NCBI GenBank assembly: GCA_013151555.1
Contig: JAADIA010000059.1
Location: 1 to 25,623 of the forward strand
Direction: 5' to 3'
DNA: 25,623 bases
Source of the DNA: Nitrospirota bacterium
GTDB lineage: Bacteria; NPL-UPA2; JAADIA01
Shown here: positions 6,837 to 17,543 of the stretch, one piece after another
Position numbering within the stretch: position 1 is the stretch's first letter
How the letters are laid out: each line of letters starts with the position of its first letter
Program-made: the position numbers and the translations under genes
The notes under the pieces: generated by a model
What the model was told of the DNA's origin: nothing
Database searches by the model: none
The model's input: only the letters and a program-made list of their open reading frames with translations

Positions 6837-7154
6837 CTATTCGCTTATGCTGGCCGGCTGGGCTCCGGGAATGGTAATGACCATCCGCAGGTCCTTAACC
6901 TCAAAGTTGAGGTTTTCCAAATCCAGATTTTCCGGTAATTCTCGAATAGAATAGATGTTTTCTCTCGGGACGCCCACCACCTTATCGATCTTGTCTATAT
7001 GAGGCTTGGCTTCTCCCTTCACCAGGTAATAACTCTTCCCCTTAGCTTTAATCCAGGCATCTTTCATCTCCAGGACAATCCCTACGAAGACCCTTACTCT
7101 CTGTTCGAAAAAATACCGTTTAAATCTTATCTTCACTTTCTTACCGGTAAACAT
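6837..7154 (-). CDS. Small protein of unknown function, possibly Sm/SH3-like
   Basis: I do not recognise this 105-residue protein. The ATG at 7154 is well supported: AAGGAGGTG sits 6 nt upstream. The first two thirds look like a chain of short beta strands (KVKIRFKRYFF, VFVGIVLEMKDAWIKAKG, KSYYLVKG, then VPRENIYSIREL). This pattern resembles a small Sm-like or SH3-like barrel of the kind that binds RNA or protein; the resemblance is by eye only. The end is PGAQPASISE. There is no signal peptide or membrane helix. It sits between inverted copies of a repeat (A and B), separating gyrA from archease and rtcB. An RNA-related role would fit the neighbours but is a guess. Confidence 0.75.
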   Translation of the reverse strand: MFTGKKVKIRFKRYFFEQRVRVFVGIVLEMKDAWIKAKGKSYYLVKGEAKPHIDKIDKVVGVPRENIYSIRELPENLDLENLNFEVKDLRMVITIPGAQPASISE

Positions 7155-7218
7155 TTTCCCCACCTCCTTCCCGTCCTGTCCGTTCAAATTAAACCGCGGA
7201 TTTAGCGGATTATTTTAA

Positions 7219-7323
7219 ATTCGAAGCACGAAATACGAACAACCAAAACAACGTTTAGATTTTTGAAAATTTGAATTTAGGATTTGTTTCGAGTTTCGGA
7301 TTTCGAGTTTCGGATTTGTTTCG
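7219..7323 (-). repeat. Dispersed AT-rich repeat, copy B (inverted)
   Basis: This copy runs opposite to A and C. It starts TTCGAAGCACGAAATACGAAC (complement of their right ends) and finishes GGATTTGTTTCGAGTTTCGGATTT, with TTTCGAGTTTCGGA present twice in tandem. Its centre differs from A and C and is shorter. It lies between gyrA and the 6837-7154 gene, facing copy A across that gene. Confidence 0.75.
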
Positions 7324-7328
7324 CAAAC

Positions 7329-7360
7329 TTTGTGCCTTTGTGCCTTTGTATCTTTGTGCC
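7329..7360. repeat. 8-bp tandem repeat (TTTGTGCC)4
   Basis: Four contiguous 8-bp units: TTTGTGCC, TTTGTGCC, TTTGTATC, TTTGTGCC. The array is 18 bp past the gyrA stop codon in the direction of transcription and abuts repeat B. It could be part of a larger dispersed unit; it has no known role. Confidence 0.85.
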
Positions 7361-7378
7361 TTTTCTAAAAAATTAGTG

Positions 7379-9808
7379 TTATTCACTTACCACTCGCGCT
7401 ACTCCCACCACCTCATCTTTCCCCCCCAGGTTTATCAGACGCACTCCCTGGGTGTTGCGGCGGATGACCCGGATCGGCTCCACGGGCATGCGGATAACCA
7501 TCCCCCGAGAACTAATGAGCATCAACTCATCCTTGTCTACCACTTTTTTGATGCCGACCACTAAGCCGTTTCTCTGGCTGGTTTTAATGTTGATAACCCC
7601 TTTGCCGGCCCGGCCCTGGGGACGATACTCCGAGAACAAACTTCTCTTCCCGTAGCCATTAGCCGTAACCGAGAGGAGGGTAGCTTCCTCGTCTACAATC
7701 TCCATCCCGACTACCCGGTCATTCTTATCCAACTTTATCCCTTTTACCCCCCGGGCAGTCCTTCCCACCAAACGCACCGCTTTCTCCAGGAAGCGAATGG
7801 CTTTTCCCTGCTCCGTGGCCAGGATTATTTCCTGTTCCCCTTCCGTGAGCTTGACCTCAATCAAGCGGTCCTTATCATCCAGGGTGAGACCGATAATTCC
7901 TCCCGCCCGGGGATGGCTATAGGCAGTCAGGTTAGTCCTCTTCACCACGCCTCTCTCGGTAGCCATAACGAGAAAATGTTTATCATCGAATTCTTTCACC
8001 GGCAGAAAAGCCGTTACCTTCTCCTCCGGCTCCAGAGCCAGGAGGTTAACGATAGCTTTTCCTTTGGAGAGCCGCCCCGCCTGGGGAAGCTCATAAACTT
8101 TAACCCAGTGAATCCTTCCGGAATCGGTAAAGAAGAGGATATAATGATGAGTGGAGGCAATAAAGAGATGTTCAAGGAAGTCTTCTTCTTTGGTCCCGGC
8201 CCCGGTAACTCCTTTTCCGCCCCGATGCTGCTGACGGTAAGTGGAGACGGGCAGCCTCTTAATGTATCCGGTATGGCTGACGGTGATCACCATATCCTCC
8301 TCAGCAATTAAATCTTCCAGGGAGAAGTCCGTGATCGCATCTAAAATCTCGGTCCGGCGTTCATCGCCATACTTTTCTTTTACCTCCAGGAGTTCTTTCT
8401 TGATAACGCCCAGCAATTGTTGTTCGCTGGCCAGAATGGACTGAAGCCGGACGATATGCTTAATAAGGGCCAGATATTCTTCGTCTATTTTCTTTCTTTC
8501 CAGTCCGGTAAGGCGTTGCAGCCGCATATCCAGGATGGCCTGAGCCTGCACCTTACTCAGCTCAAATCTCTTCATCAGCTTCTCCCGGGCTTCGTTCGCT
8601 TCCCGGGATTCCCGGATGGTTTTAATAACGGCGTCCAGCTTATCGAGAGCAATCTTCAGCCCCTCCAGGATATGAGCTCTTAATTCCGCTTTTTTCAGGT
8701 CATACTGGGTTCGGCGCTTAACTACTTCCCGCCGATGTAAGAGATAATTCTCTAAACACTCCTTGAGAGTCAACACCCGGGGACGACCATCCACTATGGC
8801 CAGCATAATAACTCCCACGGTAACCTGCATCTGGGTGTGCTTATAGAGCTGATTGAGAACTATCTGGGCTTCCTCACCCCGGCGCAGCTCCAGGACAATC
8901 CTCATGCCGTCCTTGTCCGATTCATCTCTTAAGTCGGAAATTCCTTCTATTTTTTTCTCCCGGATGAGGGCAGCCATGTTTTCCAGAAGGTTGGATTTGT
9001 TTACCTGGTAGGGAATCTCGGTAATGACAATTCTTTCTCTCTCTCCGCCTTTCTGCACCGTCTCGACAGAAGCCCGGCCCCGGAGTTTAACCAGACCTTT
9101 CCCGGAACGGTAGGCTTCCTTGATCCCTTCCCGGCCACAGATGAGACCACCAGTGGGAAAATCGGGCCCGGGAATAATTTTGTTCAGCTCTTCCCAGCTT
9201 ATTTCCGGCTCGTCAATCAACTTTATCAGGGCCTCGATAACCTCTCTCAGGTTATGAGGAGGAATATTGGTAGCCATCCCCACGGCAATCCCCGAGGAAC
9301 CGTTCACCAGCAGGTTGGGAATCCGGGAAGGAAGCACTTTGGGTTCGGTAAGGGATTCGTCGAAGTTGGGCATAAAATCGACGGTTTCCCGGTCGATATC
9401 GGCCAACAGGTCTTCGCTTAACCTGGCCATGCGCACTTCGGTATAACGCATGGCTGCCGCCGCATCGCCGTCAATAGAACCGAAGTTTCCCTGCCCGTCT
9501 ATCAGAGGATAACGGCAGGAGAAGTTCTGGGCCATACGTACCAGAGAATCGTAAACAGCCGAATCTCCATGTGGATGATACTTACCCAGAACCTCACCGA
9601 CTACCCGGGCAGACTTTTTATAAGGTTTATTATTGGCTAAGCCTAAGTCCTGCATGGCATAGAGGATGCGACGATGCACCGGTTTCAATCCGTCCCGGAC
9701 GTCGGGAAGAGCTCTGCCGACAATGACGCTCATGGCATAGTCCAGGTAAGAAGTTTTCATCTCATCTTCGATATAAATCGGCTTTACTCTTTCGTTGCGG
9801 GTATACAT
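7379..9808 (-). CDS. gyrA: DNA gyrase subunit A
   Basis: The DNA-cutting subunit of gyrase, which with GyrB introduces negative supercoils. The protein is 809 residues. The catalytic tyrosine is Y122 (AAAMRYTE), at the same number as in E. coli. The quinolone region [18 protein letters not shown] keeps S83 and D87, the sensitive-type residues. The C-terminal beta-pinwheel carries a GyrA box, QHRGGKG. The ATG at 9808 ([17 protein letters not shown]) is chosen because GAGGAG lies just upstream. The frame stays open for 25 more codons, but that part is a translation of repeat C. No intein is present. It follows gyrB with a 184-bp gap. Confidence 0.97.
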   Translation of the reverse strand: MYTRNERVKPIYIEDEMKTSYLDYAMSVIVGRALPDVRDGLKPVHRRILYAMQDLGLANNKPYKKSARVVGEVLGKYHPHGDSAVYDSLVRMAQNFSCRYPLIDGQGNFGSIDGDAAAAMRYTEVRMARLSEDLLADIDRETVDFMPNFDESLTEPKVLPSRIPNLLVNGSSGIAVGMATNIPPHNLREVIEALIKLIDEPEISWEELNKIIPGPDFPTGGLICGREGIKEAYRSGKGLVKLRGRASVETVQKGGERERIVITEIPYQVNKSNLLENMAALIREKKIEGISDLRDESDKDGMRIVLELRRGEEAQIVLNQLYKHTQMQVTVGVIMLAIVDGRPRVLTLKECLENYLLHRREVVKRRTQYDLKKAELRAHILEGLKIALDKLDAVIKTIRESREANEAREKLMKRFELSKVQAQAILDMRLQRLTGLERKKIDEEYLALIKHIVRLQSILASEQQLLGVIKKELLEVKEKYGDERRTEILDAITDFSLEDLIAEEDMVITVSHTGYIKRLPVSTYRQQHRGGKGVTGAGTKEEDFLEHLFIASTHHYILFFTDSGRIHWVKVYELPQAGRLSKGKAIVNLLALEPEEKVTAFLPVKEFDDKHFLVMATERGVVKRTNLTAYSHPRAGGIIGLTLDDKDRLIEVKLTEGEQEIILATEQGKAIRFLEKAVRLVGRTARGVKGIKLDKNDRVVGMEIVDEEATLLSVTANGYGKRSLFSEYRPQGRAGKGVINIKTSQRNGLVVGIKKVVDKDELMLISSRGMVIRMPVEPIRVIRRNTQGVRLINLGGKDEVVGVARVVSE

Positions 9809-9825
9809 AAAATCTCCTCGTTTAA

Positions 9826-9949
9826 AAAAATCCGAAATACTAAATCCGAAACTCGAAACAAATCCCAATTCTCGAAATTCCAAACCTGGTTTTGGGCATT
9901 TGTATTTTGGTCATTTAAATTTGTTTCGTATTTCGTGCTTCGTGCTTCT
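9826..9949 (+). repeat. Dispersed AT-rich repeat, copy C
   Basis: Same orientation as copy A and very similar to it (AAATCCGAAACTCGAAAC in both, AATTCCAAACC-T/G-GGTTTTGG in both, TTTGTTTCGTATTTCG in both). It is shorter by small deletions. It fills most of the gyrB-gyrA gap and ends 17 bp before the gyrA start codon, just upstream of the ribosome binding site. Confidence 0.8.
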
Positions 9950-9992
9950 AATTATTATGCCTTCTCTAAAAGCTATTAACTGAGACTGTTAA

Positions 9993-12383
<2,391 letters not shown>

Positions 12384-12461
12384 TCATCATCATTTAGCAG
12401 GATATCACAAAAAGCGCTGCTTTTCCGTAAGTAGGAGTCGGTTTTGCGACAACTTAATATT

Positions 12462-12490
12462 ATTATGTCATATTACCTCCTCGCTGTCAA
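12462..12490 (-). promoter_or_regulatory. Sigma-70 promoter of gyrB
   Basis: The minus strand has TTGACA (12485-12490), a 17-nt spacer and CATAAT (12462-12467). TG one base before the -10 box makes an extended -10, and an A-rich run lies just upstream of the -35 box. The predicted start is near 12455, giving a leader of about 85 nt. It lies between rsmE and gyrB, so gyrase genes need not depend on the upstream operon. Confidence 0.85.
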
Positions 12491-12538
12491 ACCTTTTTTT
12501 GTTTTATAACCATCGGGCTTTTAAGGAGTTATCATGGA

Positions 12539-13279
12539 TTAGCGCCCTACCTCATAAACAATAATAGCGGTTGCAGCTATCGCAGCCGTCTCCGACCTTA
12601 AGATGCGCGAGCCAAGGGAGATAGGCAGAAGTCCGGCTTTCCCGGCCCCGGCTACTTCCCCGGCAGAGAAGCCTCCCTCCGGCCCAATGAGAAGAAGGAT
12701 TTTCTCCGGGGGAGATAACCTCTTTGTTAAAGCATCCCGAAAACTCTTCCCGTCACCTTCGTCTTCCCAGGAGATAATCTTCAAGTCAAAATCCCCGGCC
12801 GTTTCGAGAAGAGAAGCAAAGTCTCTAACTTCTGTAATTGTAGGTATTTGCACCCGACCGGATTGCTTGGCTGCCGCTTCGGCCAGACGCTGCCAGCGTT
12901 CCCGCCGGGCTTTACGCTTCGCTTCGTCCAGGTTAATCAAGCTTCTTTCCGTTCTCAGAGGAATTATCTCAAAGACTCCCAGCTCCGTACATTTTTGTAC
13001 GACCAGGTCCATCTTGTGCGACCGGATTAAACTCTGCGCCAGGGTTATCTTCAAGGGAGACTCCTTTTTCCTCTCTGCGACCTTTTCTATCTGCACCTCC
13101 GCCTGAGCAGCAGAAAGCCGCTCTATCCGGCCCCGATATTCTCTTCCTTTTCCATCGAAACAGGTTACCTTTTCCCCCCTCCTCAGACGCAGGACGTTCC
13201 TCAGGTGATGGACTTCCTTTCCTTTAATAGTTATCTTATCTCCTGCCACATCCCCCGGAGAAATTAAGAACCGAATCAT
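12539..13279 (-). CDS. rsmE: 16S rRNA m3U1498 methyltransferase RsmE
   Basis: RsmE methylates N3 of uridine 1498 in 16S rRNA using S-adenosylmethionine. The protein is 246 residues, the usual size. An N-terminal PUA-like domain (HHLRNVLRLRRGEKV, FDGKGREY) is followed by a SPOUT methyltransferase domain. Its knot motifs are IGPEGGFSAGEV and LGSRILRSETAAI; TELGVFEIIPL and the helix KQSGRVQIP are also typical. The ATG at 13279 has AAGGAGGAG upstream. It is the last gene of the long minus-strand series, 18 bp after the GT4 gene. It is not next to prmA, a common partner elsewhere. Confidence 0.96.
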   Translation of the reverse strand: MIRFLISPGDVAGDKITIKGKEVHHLRNVLRLRRGEKVTCFDGKGREYRGRIERLSAAQAEVQIEKVAERKKESPLKITLAQSLIRSHKMDLVVQKCTELGVFEIIPLRTERSLINLDEAKRKARRERWQRLAEAAAKQSGRVQIPTITEVRDFASLLETAGDFDLKIISWEDEGDGKSFRDALTKRLSPPEKILLLIGPEGGFSAGEVAGAGKAGLLPISLGSRILRSETAAIAATAIIVYEVGR

Positions 13280-13297
13280 AAAAATTCTCCTCCTTAA

Positions 13298-14392
13298 TCA
13301 ATGAAGCACTTCTTTGTAAACTTTCAGGGTTTCAAGGGCGGCTTTTTCCCAGGAAAAATTTTTCGCCTGAGCTTGCCCTTTTCCGGCCAACTCTTCCCGG
13401 AAGCTCTCCTCAGAAAGGACCCGGTGCAAGCCTTTACCGATGGAAAGAGGAGATAGGGGATCAATGAATACCCCGGCGGAACCGACAACCTCGGGAAGGG
13501 AAGCTCTCCCGGAGACTACCACCGGAATACCGCAGGCCATCGCCTCTACCACCGGCAATCCGAACCCTTCATATAGAGAAGGAAGGACAAGGACCTGGGA
13601 GGCCTGGTAAAAGAGGGGCATCCGCTCCGGGGCAACTCCGGTAAAGCAAAGAATTTGGGCTCCTATCTTCAGCTTCTTTATTATCCGGGCGGAGGTCTTC
13701 CCCACCGGTCCGACCCGAACCAAGATAACCTCAGGCAAGATATCCCTCAGATAAGCCAAAGCCCGGAAGAGGTTAGGCACATTTTTCCTTCTTGATTCCG
13801 TACCCACATGAAGAATAATCTTTTTCCCGGCCGGGAGGTTCAGGGTGCTTTGGGCCTTTACCCGGCAACCCGGCTTAAAGCTTTCCCTGTCCACCCCATA
13901 ATAGATTATCTTTACCCCATCTTCAGGTATTTGATAAAATCTTTCCAAATCTCTCCGGGTGGATTGGGAGATAGCAATAATTTTTGCCGCCCGGCTTAAG
14001 CCGGAATAAAGATATTTCCTCGCTAATAACTTGAGGAGATTTTCCCGGATTATTAACGGGGCAAGGTCGTGGCAGGTAATTACCGAAGGGTGAGTTTCCC
14101 GGACCAAAAAGGCCAGGTTCTGATTGGCAAAATGGAGCAGGTCATAATCCCCATAAGGCAGGGCCTCCTTTATCCTCATCCAGAACAAGGGTTTATTGTC
14201 CGCCAGCGGCACCTTATTTACCCGAGCAAGGACCCTTACCGTTTCCCCGCTTCGCACTTCTATCCTTCTCTCCGGGTAATTTAGATAGACGTGATCTACC
14301 GAACAGTGCAATTTAAGCCTTTCATAAAGGGAGTGTACATACCGGCCCATCCCCGTATGGGCCGGCTGGTCATTAACAATGGCGATTTTCAT
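13298..14392 (-). CDS. Glycosyltransferase family 4
   Basis: A GT-B fold retaining glycosyltransferase of 364 residues, predicted to transfer sugar from a nucleotide donor to a lipid-linked or envelope glycan on the cytoplasmic side. The N-terminal half has the acceptor-domain glycine loop HTGMGRYVHSLYE and the segment VITCHDLAPL. The C-terminal half has IILHVGTESRRKNV and the donor-binding E-x7-E motif at E275 and E283 (YEGFGLPVVEAMACG). Sugar and acceptor cannot be told. The start codon overlaps the stop of the flippase-like gene by 4 bp (ATGA), so the two are translationally coupled. rsmE follows. Confidence 0.92.
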   Translation of the reverse strand: MKIAIVNDQPAHTGMGRYVHSLYERLKLHCSVDHVYLNYPERRIEVRSGETVRVLARVNKVPLADNKPLFWMRIKEALPYGDYDLLHFANQNLAFLVRETHPSVITCHDLAPLIIRENLLKLLARKYLYSGLSRAAKIIAISQSTRRDLERFYQIPEDGVKIIYYGVDRESFKPGCRVKAQSTLNLPAGKKIILHVGTESRRKNVPNLFRALAYLRDILPEVILVRVGPVGKTSARIIKKLKIGAQILCFTGVAPERMPLFYQASQVLVLPSLYEGFGLPVVEAMACGIPVVVSGRASLPEVVGSAGVFIDPLSPLSIGKGLHRVLSEESFREELAGKGQAQAKNFSWEKAALETLKVYKEVLH

Positions 14393-15351
14393 CCGGTTTC
14401 CCCCTTTATTCTTTTCCCCTTCAGGCTATCCCATAAGAACGCCATGCCCCCGATGGAAGCAACCACAAGCATGAAGAAATAGAGGATTATTGCCACAGAC
14501 AAGATATCGGATTTAGAGTTAATGAAATCCTTAAAGAAATAAAGAAGCAGCCCTTCCCTGATCCCGATTCCGTTAATAGATATTGGCAGAAGGGTTGCAA
14601 AGTAGATGATGGGAATATAGATAAAGAACAGGCCCAAAGAGACATTTAGGGATAAAGATTTAAAGATATAATAATCCTTAATAATCATCGCGGCCTGAAT
14701 TAAAAATGAATACAAAAGGGCGAGGGAGATAACCCGATAATCTTTATAAACAGCTAAATTATCAATAAGATTGCTCATCCTGGTCCTGGACAAGAGCCGG
14801 CCGATGGGACTAAAGGCTTTCAGCCGTTGATAATAGCTCTTTTTGAAAACTACAAGCAAAACCAGAATCATAAGAGATAACAGGATTAACACATAGAATC
14901 CGATAGTATATAATTGTTTATTTTTCTCAGCAAAGAATAAGGCAATCAAGACTAAAACCGCTAAGGAAAAGAGTCCGCTGGCCCGGGCCAGCAATATCGA
15001 ATTTATTACTTTTGCCTTTGACCCTTCCCGGAAAGCATAAAGGGCCTTTACCGGATCTCCGCCGATAGACGTGGGCAGGAAGGATTGAGCAAAAATCGAG
15101 ATAAAATGATATTTGCTTAGTCTCCCAAAGGGAACGGCAATTCGGTTTGTGGCTAACAACAGCTTCCAGCGGATAATCGAAAAAAATGGCTGGGGGAGGA
15201 CGGCAATTAAGAAGGCAAGGGAAAGATAAGATAAGTTCATCTCTTTCAAGGTTAAGATAATCTTACTTAACTCTACCCGATGAAAAAGGAGATATAACAA
15301 GGAGACGGCTAACACAACCCGACTTAAGATGAGCAGCCTTCTTTTAACCAT
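14389..15351 (-). CDS. UPF0104 / LPG synthase flippase-domain-like membrane protein
   Basis: A polytopic inner-membrane protein of 320 residues with about eight hydrophobic helices. It resembles the transmembrane part of lysylphosphatidylglycerol synthase (PF03706, UPF0104). Family features are the FAQSFLPTSIGGDPVKALYA segment after helix 3 and INGIGIREGLLLYFF near helix 7. No aminoacyl-transferase domain is attached. Such stand-alone proteins often sit among glycosyltransferases and are thought to move lipid-linked material across the membrane, which fits this site. The ATG at 15351 has AGAGG 8 nt upstream. It is 12 bp after the GT9 gene and overlaps the GT4 gene by 4 bp. Confidence 0.88.
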   Translation of the reverse strand: MVKRRLLILSRVVLAVSLLYLLFHRVELSKIILTLKEMNLSYLSLAFLIAVLPQPFFSIIRWKLLLATNRIAVPFGRLSKYHFISIFAQSFLPTSIGGDPVKALYAFREGSKAKVINSILLARASGLFSLAVLVLIALFFAEKNKQLYTIGFYVLILLSLMILVLLVVFKKSYYQRLKAFSPIGRLLSRTRMSNLIDNLAVYKDYRVISLALLYSFLIQAAMIIKDYYIFKSLSLNVSLGLFFIYIPIIYFATLLPISINGIGIREGLLLYFFKDFINSKSDILSVAIILYFFMLVVASIGGMAFLWDSLKGKRIKGETG

Positions 15352-15363
15352 TTTCTTTTCCTC

Positions 15364-16485
15364 TTATAATCCGGATTTCATCTCTCCGATCATTTTCTCC
15401 CCGGCTTTGAAGACAGCTTCGGGTGAAAGTCGGCTCAGGCAAATTCTTTCCCGGTGCAGACAACGGCGTCTGAGACCGACCTCCTTCAGGGTCCAACAGG
15501 GTCGGCAATCCAAATCCGGGCGGGCCACGAACCGGCCGTTTATCCAGGGGCGAGTGCGCACCTCATCAGTGGGCCCGAAAATACCCAGGGTAGGGACCCC
15601 CACGGCTGTGGCCACATGCATTAGTCCGGTATCGTTGCTGATAAAGAGCCGGCAAGAGGATATCAGAGCCGCCGTTTCCTTGAAATTGGAAGAGGGAGCT
15701 ACAAGAATAGCTTCCCCGGGAAGAGCCTGCCCGGTCAATCCGGCCACCTCCGCCTTGAGACTTTCTTCTTCCGGACCCCCGAAGATGATTATTTTAGCCT
15801 TATATTCTTGCCCCAGAAGAGAAGCCAGCTGAGCAAAGTGCTTAGCAGGCCAGCGTTTATGAATCATCCCCCTTTCCGGGCTTGAGCCCGGATGAAATCC
15901 GACAATGAGACTGTCCGAGTTTAACTTATGGGCCCGGAGCCATTGTTGAGCAAAGTGTATATGCTCAGGTTCCAGAACAATATCCAGTCTTTTTTCCCAC
16001 GCATCCGGAACTTTTATGCCTAACGGGCTCAACAAGGCCAGGTTCTGGTCCACATCATGGGCTCGGAGGTTAAGGGGAACGCGAAAATTTTGCAGAAAGG
16101 AAAGACTTCTTAAGGACTTATGAGGATAACAGTGCCCGATTCTTATCCCGGCGCCGCTGAGCCAACTGAGGAGGTTAAATTCCCTGCGGTTGGCCGGAAA
16201 GGCGGTAAGGCAGACATCAAAGTGAACAGATCTTATCCGCTGCAGGAGCCGGAATAGCCGGAAAAAAGAAGAAGGTCGTCTGGGGTCGAAAAAGTATATG
16301 CTGTCAAGATCGGGGTTCCCGGAGAGCAATTGTCGGGAACTTTCCCGGCTCACCATAACGGTTATTTCGGCTCCGGGGATATCCTGCCGCAGGAGTCTCA
16401 GGGTAGGGGTAAAAAGGAGCGTATTCCCCAAACCTTGAAGGCAGAGTATCAATATCTTCTTTACCGCCGGCTTTGGGTTTTCCAA
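15364..16485 (-). CDS. Glycosyltransferase family 9 (heptosyltransferase-like)
   Basis: A GT-B enzyme of 373 residues related to the ADP-heptose:LPS heptosyltransferases WaaC and WaaF. Seen in the sequence: the N-terminal LQGLGNTLLFTPTLRLLR, the donor-site string GFHPGSSPERGMIHKRWP, and the C-terminal ISNDTGLMHVATAVGVPTLG followed by FGPTDEVRTRPW. The last part has four cysteines (CRPCWTLKE, RRCLH, ICL), also common in the family. The start is a TTG with AGGGA 8 nt upstream. Whether it uses heptose is uncertain, because WaaC/WaaF-like proteins serve varied glycans. It lies 13 bp after the GT2 gene. Confidence 0.93.
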   Translation of the reverse strand: MENPKPAVKKILILCLQGLGNTLLFTPTLRLLRQDIPGAEITVMVSRESSRQLLSGNPDLDSIYFFDPRRPSSFFRLFRLLQRIRSVHFDVCLTAFPANRREFNLLSWLSGAGIRIGHCYPHKSLRSLSFLQNFRVPLNLRAHDVDQNLALLSPLGIKVPDAWEKRLDIVLEPEHIHFAQQWLRAHKLNSDSLIVGFHPGSSPERGMIHKRWPAKHFAQLASLLGQEYKAKIIIFGGPEEESLKAEVAGLTGQALPGEAILVAPSSNFKETAALISSCRLFISNDTGLMHVATAVGVPTLGIFGPTDEVRTRPWINGRFVARPDLDCRPCWTLKEVGLRRRCLHRERICLSRLSPEAVFKAGEKMIGEMKSGL

Positions 16486-16498
16486 AAGTTATTTCCCT

Positions 16499-17482
16499 TT
16501 ACCCCAACCGCCGCAGGAGAGCATAATCTTTTTTCTCCTCGGATATTCTGGTGACCATCTCCCCCAAAAAACCCATGGAAACGAACTGGATTCCAAGGAC
16601 CATGAGGAGAACGCCCAGGATGAGCAGGGGATAACGTCCCAGGATAGACCCAAACCGGAACCTGATTATAGATAGATAAAGATTGATGCCGAAACCCGTT
16701 AGGGTAAGCAAGAATCCGATCATCCCGAATAGATGCAGGGGCCTTTTCATAAATTTGGCCAGGAAAAGGATGGTCAGCAAATCGAAAAAACCCCGGTGGA
16801 AACGTCCCAGTCCGTACTTCGTCTTCCCATACTTTCTCTTCCGGTGCTTTACCTCGAGTTCCCCAATCCGGTACCCGGCCTGATGAGCCAACACGGGAAG
16901 GTAGCGGTGCAACTCCCCATAAACTTTAATATCTTCCGTTACCTCCCTTCGATAAGCTTTAAAACCACAATTGAAATCATGAATCCTTATGCCGGTAAGA
17001 AGGGAAGTAACGCTATTGAACAGCCGGGAGGGAAGCGTCTTGGAGAGGGGATCTTGCCTTTCCCGTTTCCACCCGGAGACCAGATCGTATCCTTTGTCTA
17101 TCTCCTTCAGGAACTTAGGTATCTCGCCGGGGTCATCCTGCAAGTCGCCGTCCAGGGTAATAATAATCTCCCCCTGCGCTTCCCGGAAGCCTGCAGCTAA
17201 AGCCGCAGCCTTGCCATAGTGTCTTCTCAGCTCCAGGACCTTGACCCGGTCATCCCGGCGGTGCAAATCTTCAAGCAGGGGACGAGATCCGTCCCGGCTT
17301 CCATCATCGATATAGATAATCTCGTAAGTTACGCCCAGTCCGTCCAGCACCGTTACCGTTTCCCGATAAAGCTCCGGCAGGCTCTCCTTCTCGTTGCAAA
17401 TTGGGATTACTAAGGAAATCTTTTTCCGGGCCGAGACTTTTCTTCCTTCCCTCTTTTCCTCTTCCTTCTCCCGCCACGTCAT
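16499..17482 (-). CDS. Family 2 glycosyltransferase, polyprenyl-phosphate type
   Basis: A GT-A enzyme of 327 residues, like DPM1/GtrB/ArnC, that moves a sugar from a nucleotide donor onto polyprenyl phosphate at the inner membrane. The catalytic domain has SLVIPICNEKESLPELY, YIDDGSRDGS, the DGDLQDDP metal site and a FNCGFKAYRREV loop. Two transmembrane helices close the protein (LFGMIGFLLTLTGFGINLYL; YPLLILGVLLMVLGIQFV), with SMGFLGEMVTRI at the end, as in the family. The ATG at 17482 has GGAG 7 nt upstream. A GTG at 17539 also opens the frame but lacks such a site. It follows the SpoIIE-type phosphatase gene by 61 bp. Confidence 0.92.
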   Translation of the reverse strand: MTWREKEEEKREGRKVSARKKISLVIPICNEKESLPELYRETVTVLDGLGVTYEIIYIDDGSRDGSRPLLEDLHRRDDRVKVLELRRHYGKAAALAAGFREAQGEIIITLDGDLQDDPGEIPKFLKEIDKGYDLVSGWKRERQDPLSKTLPSRLFNSVTSLLTGIRIHDFNCGFKAYRREVTEDIKVYGELHRYLPVLAHQAGYRIGELEVKHRKRKYGKTKYGLGRFHRGFFDLLTILFLAKFMKRPLHLFGMIGFLLTLTGFGINLYLSIIRFRFGSILGRYPLLILGVLLMVLGIQFVSMGFLGEMVTRISEEKKDYALLRRLG

Positions 17483-17543
17483 GTTCAAACTCCGGGCCGA
17501 GCCGGGAATGCAACTCCCAGCCATAAAGCATCTTAACACTTTC

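Noticed and set aside
9809-9883. N-terminal extension of gyrA by 25 codons
   Set aside because: The added part is a translation of repeat C; the ATG at 9808 has a proper ribosome binding site and matches the GyrA N-terminus with Y122, S83 and D87 at standard numbers.
17483-17539. Upstream GTG start for the GT2 gene
   Set aside because: It lacks a ribosome binding site and adds 19 residues with no family match; the ATG at 17482 has GGAG at 7 nt.
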